Source: Lentisphaeria bacterium (GTDB taxonomy: Bacteria; Verrucomicrobiota; Lentisphaeria; Oligosphaerales; Oligosphaeraceae). Taken from it: a DNA stretch of 34,392 nt. Positions within the stretch are counted from its first letter, which is position 1. Each line of letters begins with the position of its first letter. Position numbers and translations under genes: made by a program. The notes beneath the pieces are model-generated. The model did not search any database. It had not been told where the DNA came from and worked only from the letters and a program-made list of their open reading frames with translations. The stretch is taken from the NCBI GenBank assembly GCA_016287975.1, contig JAEEXV010000235.1, forward strand, positions 1 to 34,392. The letters run 5' to 3'. Shown piece after piece: positions 15,390 to 24,950 of the stretch.

Positions 15390-17279
15390 TTATTTCGCCA
15401 GCGCCATTTGCACCCGGAAGACGACGCGACCATTCTCGGGGGCGGTCTTGGTCAGCTCGACGCGGCTGCAATGCGGGTTCACGCCATCCCATTTCGGGTT
15501 CGGCTGCGTCGCGTCCCACACCCGCCAGACGCCGCCGCCCAGAGAGGTGATCATCAGGCGCTTGTCTTCGTGCGTCAACATCACGCGCCCGTCCTGGGGG
15601 GCACCGACCTTTTCGGACGTCGTCAGCCCCCAGACGACCGTGGCGCCCAACTTCAGCCCCTCCAGTTCGTCCGTCACCGTCACGACGCCCTCCGCCGTGA
15701 GTTCGATGGTGCGCCGCGCGCTCCGGCAGTCCCCGCTGTACAGCGTGCTCAAATCCATGACGGCGCGCGCAGGGGAGGCGCAGACCTCGGTGAAGACGGC
15801 TTGCCCCGCCACCTGCTGCAGATGCCCGTCAATCGCCAGCGTGTTATGGCTGAAATTGTTCAAGCGAAACAGTTTCCAGCGATCGCTGTCTTGCCGCATG
15901 TTCCACAGGCGCAGCCCCATCTGCTCAATGCGGTTGTAGTTCTCCGCGCCCAGATCCACCGCCCAGCGCACCTTCGCCGCCTCCAGGACAAACGAGCCGC
16001 CGTCCATGTGCCCGTGCGGTCCGCCGGGCGAACCGCCCTTGAGACCGACGAAGACCGTCTCCGATGCATTCCACGTGTTGCGCATCGTCACGACGGGCAC
16101 GCCGCCGCCGCCGTTCCAGACCAGCGGCAGCGTCGGCTTCTCCGGGCGCTTCTCCGGGCGTTCGAAGAGCCAGAAGAAGCAATATGCGTGGAACCACCGG
16201 ACATTGGCGGCGGGGTTGTCTGGCGGACACGTGTCCTTCCCGTAGCGCTCCAGGAACGCCCGTTCAAAGGACTCCGCCAGCTCCGGCTGCCGGAAATGCC
16301 GGGCGAACCACCACACCGACCCCAGCCGGCTGCGCCCCGAGGCGCCGCCGTCCGCATAGTTGAAGACCTTGCCGGACGGGCCAGTCATATAGTCGAAATA
16401 GGCGCCCGTCTCCCGGAAGCCCGCGAACTCCGACAAACCGAAGTCCGTCCCGAACGCGTGGAGCATGATGTCGAGGCCCAGCACATTGAAGCCGGTGCCG
16501 TATTCCCAATAGTTCGGCCCCTCCGGGTAATTGCCGTTCGGCGCATAGGCCCGCATCGGGATGGCGATGCGCGTGACCGCCTCGTGCGCGGCCTCCAGGC
16601 ACACCTCCGGCGCCTTGTCCGCCAGCGCGACCGCCGCCGCCAGCATCCCCGTGTGGCAGACCTGCCCCCAGTTGTTCTGCGCCTGCCGCCACCACGCATC
16701 CTCCGGACTGGACTGCAGCCCCTTCTTCAGCAGCGCCTCCTCGCAAAGCCGCTTGTCCGCGTCACCGAGTTCGTCATAAAGCCAGTCGTAGCCCGTCGCC
16801 AGAGCCAGCGACATCTCCGCGACATCCAGGAAATGGTTCGGATTCCAGTCGCTGAACTGCGCGACCGCCCGCATCTCCGCGACGCACCGGTCACGATAGG
16901 TCGTGCGCCCCGTCATCCGGTAGCACAACGCCAGCGTGGAAATCCGATAAAGCGCAATGCGCGAAATCCCCAGTAGCCGACGCCCCTCCATCACCCGCGA
17001 CACCGGCGCCGTCGGCAGAATCGACTCCGACAACACGCACAGCCGCGCCAGCATTGTCCGCCGAATCCCGGGTTTCGACGCCTCCGCCTTCAACGCCGCA
17101 AACTCCGCCGCATTCGCGAACAGCCTCGGATGACCAGATGACGCCACCCGCTCCAACCGCACCTTCACTTCCGACTTCGGCACCTTCAGCATCATCCGCT
17201 CCCGTTCAGGACTGATCGCCAATGCACTCATCCCCGCCACCAGCGCACAGACTGCGCCGATCATCCACTGTTTCCTCAT
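15390..17279 (-). CDS. Secreted heparinase II/III-like polysaccharide lyase family protein
   Basis: A 629-residue protein from the ATG at 17279, whose N-terminus (MRKQWMIGAVCALVAGMSALA) is a Sec signal peptide. A GTG at 17309 would add ten residues before it and is less likely. The toroid domain carries NNWGQVCHTG (202-211) and YPEGPNYWEY (251-260), the usual Asn/His and Tyr elements. The beta domain carries GGPHGHMDGGSF (419-430) and a later FSHNTLAIDGH, the conserved His/Asp and His-Asn motifs. It should cleave a uronic-acid polysaccharide outside the cytoplasm. Unlike nearly all neighbours it contains CCGG at normal frequency (about 20 by eye), which suggests recent acquisition. It is only distantly related to the heparinase-like gene at 341-2023. 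The AT-rich lipoprotein gene ends 35 bases upstream. Confidence 0.85.
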   Translation of the reverse strand: MRKQWMIGAVCALVAGMSALAISPERERMMLKVPKSEVKVRLERVASSGHPRLFANAAEFAALKAEASKPGIRRTMLARLCVLSESILPTAPVSRVMEGRRLLGISRIALYRISTLALCYRMTGRTTYRDRCVAEMRAVAQFSDWNPNHFLDVAEMSLALATGYDWLYDELGDADKRLCEEALLKKGLQSSPEDAWWRQAQNNWGQVCHTGMLAAAVALADKAPEVCLEAAHEAVTRIAIPMRAYAPNGNYPEGPNYWEYGTGFNVLGLDIMLHAFGTDFGLSEFAGFRETGAYFDYMTGPSGKVFNYADGGASGRSRLGSVWWFARHFRQPELAESFERAFLERYGKDTCPPDNPAANVRWFHAYCFFWLFERPEKRPEKPTLPLVWNGGGGVPVVTMRNTWNASETVFVGLKGGSPGGPHGHMDGGSFVLEAAKVRWAVDLGAENYNRIEQMGLRLWNMRQDSDRWKLFRLNNFSHNTLAIDGHLQQVAGQAVFTEVCASPARAVMDLSTLYSGDCRSARRTIELTAEGVVTVTDELEGLKLGATVVWGLTTSEKVGAPQDGRVMLTHEDKRLMITSLGGGVWRVWDATQPNPKWDGVNPHCSRVELTKTAPENGRVVFRVQMALAK

Positions 17280-17314
17280 CACCACACGCGACACAGACGT
17301 AAACCTCACTACAA

Positions 17315-18121
17315 TTACACCTTAAAATGGGCAAGTCCCCATACGATATAAACGATTTGCAGGGGAGACGTGACAACATCCAGCACAAAGGCCGGCGGCC
17401 GAAGAATCACTTTCCACACCGTTTGGCTTGTATTTGGTCTACGGTATATTTCCTTCGCGCCGATGAGATCTTCCTTTGGCGAATATGCATAACAGCAATC
17501 TCTTTCCATTTTTAACGGAATCACCAATGAATCATTATTGTACGTATGGGACCGCACGACAAATGGCCCAGACAGATACTTGAGATCATCAGGATGGATG
17601 GTCAAGATGGCATCAACGACATCATCTGCTCCGGTCCTTTGGATTAGAGACTCGAAAGAAGCAGGCAAAAACAAACCATCAGAAGACGTTTTTGCATGGG
17701 GGCGGCACATTGCCTCATTATCCTTCTTTTTCTCAAAATCCACCATCCGAAAACGACAACTTTCCCGACATTTCTTGTCAGGAATGATAAGAATCTTTTT
17801 TAGAACGGCACTCGTCTGAGGGGTTGTCAGCGGATAAACTTGAGTTGCCTCTTCTTCATAAACTTTCTGCCAGATATTGAAAGGATCGCGTCTGGATGTC
17901 GTCCGCTTTTTCAAATAAACAGACAGACTTTTCCCATCCTGTGAAAATTCAGCCCGCCTTTCAAGAATCTTGATGTCCTCATAGCATTTATAGCATAAGT
18001 GCTCGGCCTCGCTGCTAAAAATCAGACAGCCATTGCACAATAAAAGCATGGCCAGCATGGACAGAAAACCAAATGTTTTCCGAATCCATGAAATTGACTT
18101 GGATTTCATTTCCAGTTTCAT
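17315..18121 (-). CDS. Putative lipoprotein of unknown function, AT-rich gene
   Basis: A 268-residue protein with a basic N-terminus, a hydrophobic stretch and the lipobox-like LCNGC, giving lipid-modified Cys32. The mature part is rich in Lys, Arg and Cys (CYKCYED at 43-49, KKCRESCRF, a later DCCYAY). It ends in a hydrophobic segment, PPAFVLDVVTSPLQIVYIVW, faintly like the tail of YceK-type lipoproteins; that likeness is weak. Its base composition is far more AT-rich than any other gene here, pointing to horizontal transfer. The start ATG 18121 lacks a strong Shine-Dalgarno; an in-frame ATG at 18109 is possible. It lies 55 bases after dusB with TATTAT between them, so it may have its own promoter. 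Confidence 0.7.
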   Translation of the reverse strand: MKLEMKSKSISWIRKTFGFLSMLAMLLLCNGCLIFSSEAEHLCYKCYEDIKILERRAEFSQDGKSLSVYLKKRTTSRRDPFNIWQKVYEEEATQVYPLTTPQTSAVLKKILIIPDKKCRESCRFRMVDFEKKKDNEAMCRPHAKTSSDGLFLPASFESLIQRTGADDVVDAILTIHPDDLKYLSGPFVVRSHTYNNDSLVIPLKMERDCCYAYSPKEDLIGAKEIYRRPNTSQTVWKVILRPPAFVLDVVTSPLQIVYIVWGLAHFKV

Positions 18122-18176
18122 GAAACGCGATTTTAAACTGTGATAATATGGCGCGGCGCTCTCTTTCCGTTCATTC

Positions 18177-19121
18177 TCATCCGGGCGGCTGCCAGCGGCA
18201 GACGGCGAGCTGGCGCTGGAACGCGGTGAACTCGTCCCACGTGCACAGATGCACGACCTCGGCGCGCAGTTCGTGGGGGAAGCCGCGCCCTGAGAGATAG
18301 CCCGAAATGACCTTGCGCCCGAGAATCAGCGCCTGCTTCTCGCCGTATTCGCGCACCATCTCGGCGAGGTGCTCGCGCATCACGTCAAGCAGTTCCTCGC
18401 GGGAGGGCGGTGTCTCGTCGCACGTCGCGAGGGCGCGGAAGAGCCACGGGTTGCCGAGGGCGCCACGCGCGACCATCACGCGGTCGCAGCCCGTCGCCTC
18501 GGCCAGCGCCAGCGCGTCGGCGCGCGTGAAGACGCCGCCATTGGCGGTGACGGGGATCTTCAGCGCCTCGCGCACCGCGCGGATGACGCCGCACTGGACT
18601 GGCCCCGAATAGAGCATGCGCGCCAGGCGGCCGTGGATCGTCAGCCCGTCAATGCCGACCGCCTCCAGGCGCTGGGCGAGGGCGACGGTCGGCGCGGGAT
18701 CCTCGTCCTCCTTGAGAATGCGCATCTTGACGGTCAGGGAGCCAGGCCACAAGTCGCGCAGCACCTTCAGGCATTCGACCGCCTGCACGGGCTCCTTCAT
18801 CAGCCCCGCCCCCGCGCGTCGCTTCAGCACCTTGCGGACGGGGCAGCCCATATTGAAATCCAGATTGTCGAAGTGCCACGGCCCGTCCCGCAGCGCCTTC
18901 ACGGCGAAGCGCAGGTCGGTCGGCACGCTGCCCAGCAACTGCACCTGGAGCCACCCCTCCTCCTCGCCGCGGTGCAGGATCTCCGCGTTGCCGTGGTTCC
19001 CGTGCACCAGCGCGCCCGCGTCGATCAGCGCCGTCGTGCCATATTCAAGGCCGAACCTCCTGCACATCCGCCGCAGCGGAAGGTCGGTGTATCCAGCCAT
19101 GGGTGCGAGGGAGACTTGCAT
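18177..19121 (-). CDS. dusB: tRNA-dihydrouridine synthase, DusB-like
   Basis: A 314-residue FMN enzyme that reduces uridines in the tRNA D-loop. The N-terminal TIM barrel starts at LAPMAGYTD (5-13) for FMN binding. The catalytic Cys93 is in FNMGCP, Lys132 in TVKMR and His163 in TIHGR bind the FMN phosphate region, and NGGVF (194-198) and ARGALGNPW (218-226) complete the flavin site. NMGCPVRKVLKRRAG is closest to DusB among the bacterial subfamilies. The start MQVSLAPM fits the family; an ATG at 19184 would add 21 residues, mostly Cys-Pro-Arg units encoded by a 9-base minisatellite, and is rejected. The transketolase gene ends 96 bases upstream. Confidence 0.93.
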   Translation of the reverse strand: MQVSLAPMAGYTDLPLRRMCRRFGLEYGTTALIDAGALVHGNHGNAEILHRGEEEGWLQVQLLGSVPTDLRFAVKALRDGPWHFDNLDFNMGCPVRKVLKRRAGAGLMKEPVQAVECLKVLRDLWPGSLTVKMRILKEDEDPAPTVALAQRLEAVGIDGLTIHGRLARMLYSGPVQCGVIRAVREALKIPVTANGGVFTRADALALAEATGCDRVMVARGALGNPWLFRALATCDETPPSREELLDVMREHLAEMVREYGEKQALILGRKVISGYLSGRGFPHELRAEVVHLCTWDEFTAFQRQLAVCRWQPPG

Positions 19122-19140
19122 CGTTGCATGGCACCAAAAA

Positions 19141-19203
19141 GGACATCTGGGACATCTGGGACATCTGGGACATCTGGGACTCATGGGAGCAACCCAGATG
19201 TCC
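19141..19203. repeat. 9-base-period minisatellite with inverted partner, upstream of dusB
   Basis: Four exact copies of GGACATCTG (19141-19176) are followed by GGACTCATGGGAGCAAC and one inverted copy, CAGATGTCC (19195-19203). Read on the minus strand, GGACATCTGGG comes first and can pair with any of four CAGATGTCC copies before a TTTTT run at 19136-19140. The result is a terminator-like structure with several registers between the transketolase stop and the dusB start, possibly a length-tunable attenuator. Confidence 0.85.
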
Positions 19204-19217
19204 CCCCAGGGAGGGCC

Positions 19218-21221
19218 TCAGCAGAAGTGCGCCTTGATGGCCTCGGCGATCTTCTCGGCGGTGAAGCCGTACTTGTCCTCCAGCACCTTCGCGGGCGCGG
19301 ATTCGCCGAAGCGGTCCAGGCCGATGGTCAGGCCGCCGCAGCGCACGTACTTGCGCCAGCCGTAGGTCGCGGCCGCCTCGACCGAAACGCGCTTCTTGCA
19401 CGCCGACGGCAGCACGCTCTCCTTGTACTCCTCGCTCTGCTTCTCGAAGAGTTCCTGGGAGGGCATCGAGACCACGCGCACCTTGCGCCCTTCCTGGCGC
19501 AGGATGCCCGCCGCCTTCAGGGACGCGCCGACCTCGGAGCCAGTCGCGATGATCAGGATCTCGAAGTCCTCGTCGCTGGAGACGACGTAGGCGCCCTTCT
19601 TGACGTCCATCTTGGCGACGACCTCGGCGGGCAGGTTCGCGAGGCTCTGGCGGGTCAGCGAGAGCACCACGGGGCCAGTGGCGTCCTTGACCGCGTAGGC
19701 CCACGCCTGGGCGACCTCGTGCGACTCGGCGGGGCGCAGGACGGTCACGCCTGGCGTGCTGCGGAACATCGCGAGCTGCTCGATCGGCTCGTGGGTCGCG
19801 CCGTCCTCGCCGACCGCGTAGGAGTCATGGGTGAAGACGTAGACTTGATGGAGCCCCATGATGGCGGCGAGGCGGATGGCGGGCTTCATGTAGTCGGAGA
19901 AGACCATGAAGGTGCCGCTGAAGGGGATCGCGCCAGTGAGCGCGAGGCCGTTGCACATCATGCCCATCGCCAGTTCGCGCACGCCGAAGTGGAAGTTGCG
20001 GCCCGCGCGGTCCTCGGGCGTGAAGTCGCCGAAGCCCTTCATGTAGGTGTTGTTGCTGGGCGCCAGGTCGGCGGAGCCGCCCACCACGCTCGGAACCAGT
20101 TTCGCGACCTCCTGGATCATCGCGCCAGACGACGCGCGGCTCGCCAGATCCTTCTCGGGCACCGCCGCCAGCAGTTTCGCCTCCAGGTCGGCGGGGACCG
20201 TGCGGTTCAGCAGCGCATCCAGCAGCGCGGCCTTCTCGGCGTCCAGCCCCGCCTTCCAGGCCTCGAACTCGGCGTCCCACTCCGCGGCGGCCGCCTGCTT
20301 CTCGGCGACGATGCCGTCGCAGTACGCGCGGACATCCTCGGGGACGACGAAGGACTGCGCGGGGTCGAAGCCCAGCGCGGCCTTGGTCGCGGCGAGTTCC
20401 TCGTCGCCCAGCGGGGCGCCGTGGATCTTGGAGGTTCCAGCCAGGTTCGGGGAGCCGTAGCCGATGGTGGTCTTGCCGATGATGATGGTCGGCTTGTCCT
20501 TGCAGCAGTTGGCCAGGGTGATCGCCGCGGCGATCTGCTTCGGGCACTGCCCGTTGATGCGCAGCACATTCCAGCCGTAGGCCGCGAAGCGCGCGCCGAC
20601 ATCCTCGGTGAAGGCCAGCGAGGTCGAGCCCTCGATGGTGATCTGGTTGTCGTCGTAGAAGAGGATCAGGTTGTTCAGTTTCTGGTGGCCCGCCAGCGAG
20701 CACGCCTCATGGCTCGTGCCTTCCATCAGGCAGCCGTCGCCCGACATCACATAGACCTTCTGCTGGTCGAAGAGCCCCGCAGGCGCCCCCAGGCGCGCCG
20801 CGAACTGCTTCAGCCCCATCGCCATGCCGACCGCCGTCGCAAGCCCCGAGGCCAGCGGCCCCGTCGTCACCTCGACGCCCGTCGTGTGCCCGTACTCGGG
20901 ATGCCCGGGCGTCTTGCTGCCCAGCTGGCGGAACTGCTTGAGGTCGTCCAGGCTGACGTCATACCCGAAGAGGTGCAGCAGCGAATAGAGCAGCATCGAG
21001 CCATGCCCCGCCGACAGCACGAAGCGGTCGCGCCCCAGCCATGCGGGGCGCTTCGGGTCGAAGCGCAGGAACTTGCTCCACAGCGTGAACGCGTAGTCCG
21101 CCGAGCCCATCGGCATGCCAGGATGGCCGGACTTCGCCTTCTGCACGCCGTCCGCGGACAGCAGACGCACGGTGTTGATGCTCTTCTTGATCGTCGCCTT
21201 CTCAGCGCATTTGCATTTCAT
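19218..21221 (-). CDS. tkt: Transketolase
   Basis: A 667-residue thiamine-diphosphate enzyme that moves two-carbon ketol units between pentose-phosphate sugars. The N-terminus carries KSGHPGMPMG (about 30-39) and the ThDP/metal motif GDGCLMEG (161-168, ending near NQITIEG). The middle domain has FHFGVRELAMG with the catalytic Glu that activates thiamine. The length and all three domains (PP, Pyr, C-terminal) are normal. The start is ATG 21221 (MKCKCAEK); AAGAG lies 7 bases upstream and an AGGAG further out. It lies 74 bases after prfB on the same strand, in a housekeeping run with dusB downstream. Confidence 0.96.
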   Translation of the reverse strand: MKCKCAEKATIKKSINTVRLLSADGVQKAKSGHPGMPMGSADYAFTLWSKFLRFDPKRPAWLGRDRFVLSAGHGSMLLYSLLHLFGYDVSLDDLKQFRQLGSKTPGHPEYGHTTGVEVTTGPLASGLATAVGMAMGLKQFAARLGAPAGLFDQQKVYVMSGDGCLMEGTSHEACSLAGHQKLNNLILFYDDNQITIEGSTSLAFTEDVGARFAAYGWNVLRINGQCPKQIAAAITLANCCKDKPTIIIGKTTIGYGSPNLAGTSKIHGAPLGDEELAATKAALGFDPAQSFVVPEDVRAYCDGIVAEKQAAAAEWDAEFEAWKAGLDAEKAALLDALLNRTVPADLEAKLLAAVPEKDLASRASSGAMIQEVAKLVPSVVGGSADLAPSNNTYMKGFGDFTPEDRAGRNFHFGVRELAMGMMCNGLALTGAIPFSGTFMVFSDYMKPAIRLAAIMGLHQVYVFTHDSYAVGEDGATHEPIEQLAMFRSTPGVTVLRPAESHEVAQAWAYAVKDATGPVVLSLTRQSLANLPAEVVAKMDVKKGAYVVSSDEDFEILIIATGSEVGASLKAAGILRQEGRKVRVVSMPSQELFEKQSEEYKESVLPSACKKRVSVEAAATYGWRKYVRCGGLTIGLDRFGESAPAKVLEDKYGFTAEKIAEAIKAHFC

Positions 21222-21295
21222 GGTTTGCTCTTTGCTCCTGTTTTTCCTGGTTGGTGGTGTTGAACTTTTGGAAAGAAAGCCGATTGCCCCGAACC

Positions 21296-22427
<1,132 letters not shown>

Positions 22428-22473
22428 GGATGGCTGATGGTTGGTTGAAAGGGAATGCCCCGGAATTTCCCGC

Positions 22474-24330
22474 CTACTGCTTCTTCACCTCGTTGTCGAC
22501 GCCGACCACGATGCTGCCCTCCTCCAGGCTTTCGAGGATGCGGGAGTTCTGCACCGTGAACTCCTTCTTGGTCGCGTTGTCCTCGCCGTTGTCGGCCAGG
22601 AACTTCTCGATTTGGGCGCGGTAGAGTTCCTTGATCTTGAAGCGGCGCACCTTGAGCGTGGCGGTCATCGTCCCGTCGTCGGTCGAGAACTCAGGCAGCA
22701 CCAGGATGTCCTTGGGGCGCTCGTAGGCGGCGAGGCCCGCGGTGTGCTCCTTGATCTCGTCCAGCAGGCGCTTGTGCAGTTCCTCGTCGCGCCCCTCGTA
22801 TTCCGCCGCGGCCTCCTTGGTCACATTGGCGCAGACGTAGAGGCTCTTGCACTTCTCGCCGATCACCATCGCCTCGGAGATCAGCGGCGAACTCTTGACG
22901 GCGTCCTCGACCGCCTCGGGATGCACCTTTTCACCGCCATAGAGCACGATCATCGAGCTGTTGCGGCCGTGCAGGAAGAGGAACCCGTCCTTGTCCATGT
23001 GGGCGATGTCGCCAGTGTGGAGCCACCCGTCGGCCTCGACGGTCTTGGCGGAGGCGTCCTTGTGCCCCCAGTAGCCCTTCATGACGCAGACGCCCTTGAC
23101 CAGGAGTTCGCCGCGCAGGTCCTTGCCGCGGTTCCCTTCCTCGTCCTGGAAGGTGTAGTCGCCGCCGAACTGGGGTTCCAGCCAGCGCATGAGCTTGCCG
23201 CAGGAGCCCAGGCGGTAGTCGTGGATCATGTTGCTGGAGATGACCGGGGCGGATTCGGTGAGGCCGTAGCCCTGCAGAATCGGCATGCCGCAGAAGCTGA
23301 AGAAGGACTGCGCGTCGAGGTCGAGCGGCGCGCCGCCCGAGACGAACATCTTGATCCTGCCGCCGAGCGCCTGACGGAAGCCCCTGAAGACCAGCGGATT
23401 GTAGAAGCAGTAGTGGTAGAGCATGCGGAAGATGCCGCCGTTCCACTTCGTGCCCGCCGTGAAGATTCGGCTCGCATTGTGGATGGCGTTCTCCACCAGC
23501 GCCTTCTTGCGCGGCTGCAGGGCGTTGATCTTCTTGCGGAAGGCCGCCATCATCATGTCGATGATGCGCGGCACCACCAGCGCCACCGTCGGCTGGTACT
23601 TCGCGATGTTCACCACGAAGTCCTTCTTGTCCTTCGGCACGCACACGCGGAAGTTCGACTGGAAGGTGCAGCAGATCTCGCAGGTCAGCGCATACGCATG
23701 CCAATACGGCAGCAGCGACATCAGGCGGTCCGACTGGTCGACCTTGAAGGCCTCCAGCGCCGACCACATGTTCCACCAGATGTTGCGGTGCGTCAGCACT
23801 ACGCCCTTCGGCAGCCCCGTCGACCCCGAGGTGTAGATGAAGACCGCGTTGCTGTCCAGCGCCTCGTCCTCGCTCCCGAACGGAAGCTCCGCAGGCTTCG
23901 CCGCGCCAGACGCCATCCCGACAGGCAGTTCCGCCCAGTCCAGCACAGGCAGCCCGCAGGCGCACTGCGTCGCCTTCTCCAGGAACGCCTTCTCCGTCAG
24001 CACCAGCGCGGGCTTGCAGTCGCTCAGGACGAAGGCCATCTCCTCGTTGCCGAGGCTCTCGCAGACTGGCACCGCGACCGCGCCCAGACGCCAGCACGCA
24101 TAGAAGAAGCGGAAGTGGTTCTGCGACTTGTTCGCGATCGCCGCGACGCGGTCCCCCGCCTTCACCCCGCGCGAACGGAGCACCTCCGCCCACGCCTCGA
24201 CCTCCGCCTGCAGCTGGCGGAAGGTGACCTCGGTGAAGCCGTCCTTGCAGGTCGTCATCAGGACCACGTTCTCCGGCGTCCGGGCACACCCCTCCTCGAA
24301 CAACCTGCTCAAATGTCGCGCTTCAGGCAT
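22474..24330 (-). CDS. Long-chain acyl-CoA synthetase (AMP-binding, ANL superfamily)
   Basis: A 618-residue adenylate-forming enzyme that activates fatty acids to acyl-CoA through acyl-AMP. The P-loop-like YTSGSTGLPKG is at 166-176, QGYGLTESAPV at 353-363 and DGWLHTGDI further on, with GRNSSMIVLYGGEKVHPEAVE at the hinge to the C-terminal lid. The large insert and the MLYHYCFYNPLVFRGFRQALGGRIK segment fit the long-chain (FadD/FAA-like) branch rather than acetyl-CoA synthetase. It is cytosolic or membrane-associated. The ATG at 24330 has AGGAG 7 bases upstream. It leads the run followed by prfB, tkt and dusB. The hinge motif reads SSMIVLYGGEKV where many members have a Lys/Asp-rich form, a modest deviation. 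Confidence 0.92.
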   Translation of the reverse strand: MPEARHLSRLFEEGCARTPENVVLMTTCKDGFTEVTFRQLQAEVEAWAEVLRSRGVKAGDRVAAIANKSQNHFRFFYACWRLGAVAVPVCESLGNEEMAFVLSDCKPALVLTEKAFLEKATQCACGLPVLDWAELPVGMASGAAKPAELPFGSEDEALDSNAVFIYTSGSTGLPKGVVLTHRNIWWNMWSALEAFKVDQSDRLMSLLPYWHAYALTCEICCTFQSNFRVCVPKDKKDFVVNIAKYQPTVALVVPRIIDMMMAAFRKKINALQPRKKALVENAIHNASRIFTAGTKWNGGIFRMLYHYCFYNPLVFRGFRQALGGRIKMFVSGGAPLDLDAQSFFSFCGMPILQGYGLTESAPVISSNMIHDYRLGSCGKLMRWLEPQFGGDYTFQDEEGNRGKDLRGELLVKGVCVMKGYWGHKDASAKTVEADGWLHTGDIAHMDKDGFLFLHGRNSSMIVLYGGEKVHPEAVEDAVKSSPLISEAMVIGEKCKSLYVCANVTKEAAAEYEGRDEELHKRLLDEIKEHTAGLAAYERPKDILVLPEFSTDDGTMTATLKVRRFKIKELYRAQIEKFLADNGEDNATKKEFTVQNSRILESLEEGSIVVGVDNEVKKQ

Positions 24331-24376
24331 GACCTCACTCCTGCACAAACCCCATCCCCCTCCCCTGTCATAACGC

Positions 24377-24416
24377 AAAAAGCGCCGGGGCAGCCAATGC
24401 TGCGCCGACGCCTTTT
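24377..24416 (-). terminator. Rho-independent terminator downstream of rpsT
   Basis: AAAAGCGCCGGGGCAGC and GCTGCGCCGACGCCTTTT pair as a long, slightly imperfect stem with A and T flanks on both sides, so it can work in either direction. In the minus direction GGCGC is followed by TTTTT. Two further GC hairpins lie between it and the rpsT stop, at 24435-24463 and about 24462-24483. It separates rpsT from the acyl-CoA synthetase gene. Confidence 0.75.
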
Positions 24417-24499
24417 GTCATGATGCAATCACAGCCGCGGCATTCATCCAGCCGCTGCCGCGGGCGCGCCGTTGGCGGCGCCCGCATCCAATCCCATTA

Positions 24500-24790
24500 T
24501 TATTCGGCAACGGCGACAGCCTTCGCCACCCGCGCGGTCAGACGGGCCTTCTTGCGGTCGGCCTTGTTCTGGTGGATGACGTTGGTCTTCGCGGCCTTGT
24601 CCAGCATCGCGAAGCAGCGCGACAGGAGAGCCTTCAGCTCGTCCTTCTTGCCCGCCGCGATCGCGGCATCCAGGTTCTTCTCGCTGGTGTGGATCTGGCT
24701 CTTGCGGGCACGGTTCATCGTGCGCTTCTTCGCGTCGGCGCGCATGTGCTTCGCGGCCGAATGAAGACGGTGCGGTTTCTGGTTCGCCAT
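24500..24790 (-). CDS. rpsT: 30S ribosomal protein S20
   Basis: A 96-residue, strongly basic, helical protein that binds 16S rRNA early in 30S assembly. MANQKPHRLHSAAKH at the start and HQNKADRKKARLT near residues 73-85 are the S20 signatures. It is slightly longer than the common ~87 residues because of an Ala/Val-rich tail. The ATG at 24790 has GAGGA 10 bases upstream. It is monocistronic by position: a terminator follows, and the 160-base gap upstream (24791-24950) is AT-richer and probably holds its promoter, though no confident hexamers are called. Confidence 0.95.
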   Translation of the reverse strand: MANQKPHRLHSAAKHMRADAKKRTMNRARKSQIHTSEKNLDAAIAAGKKDELKALLSRCFAMLDKAAKTNVIHQNKADRKKARLTARVAKAVAVAE

Positions 24791-24950
24791 GGAAACGAAT
24801 GTCCTCTGTGGTGGTTATCAATGAGTCGAATGAAATCCTGATGAAAATCGTAAAGTCCTTTAATATGATGCCGAATCGCCATTTTTCAAGCCGTCGCCGC
24901 AACATTCCCCCAGTCCAGCGGACATGCGGCCGCGCCTTTCATCCGCCCTC

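Noticed and set aside
19122..19184. Cys-Pro-Arg repeat N-terminus on DusB
   Set aside because: It is encoded by the 9-base minisatellite; DusB proteins begin just before LAPMAG, at 19121.
18369..21263. Long plus-strand open frame opposite dusB and tkt
   Set aside because: It spans two genes and the intergenic repeat on the other strand, and has no recognisable protein signature.
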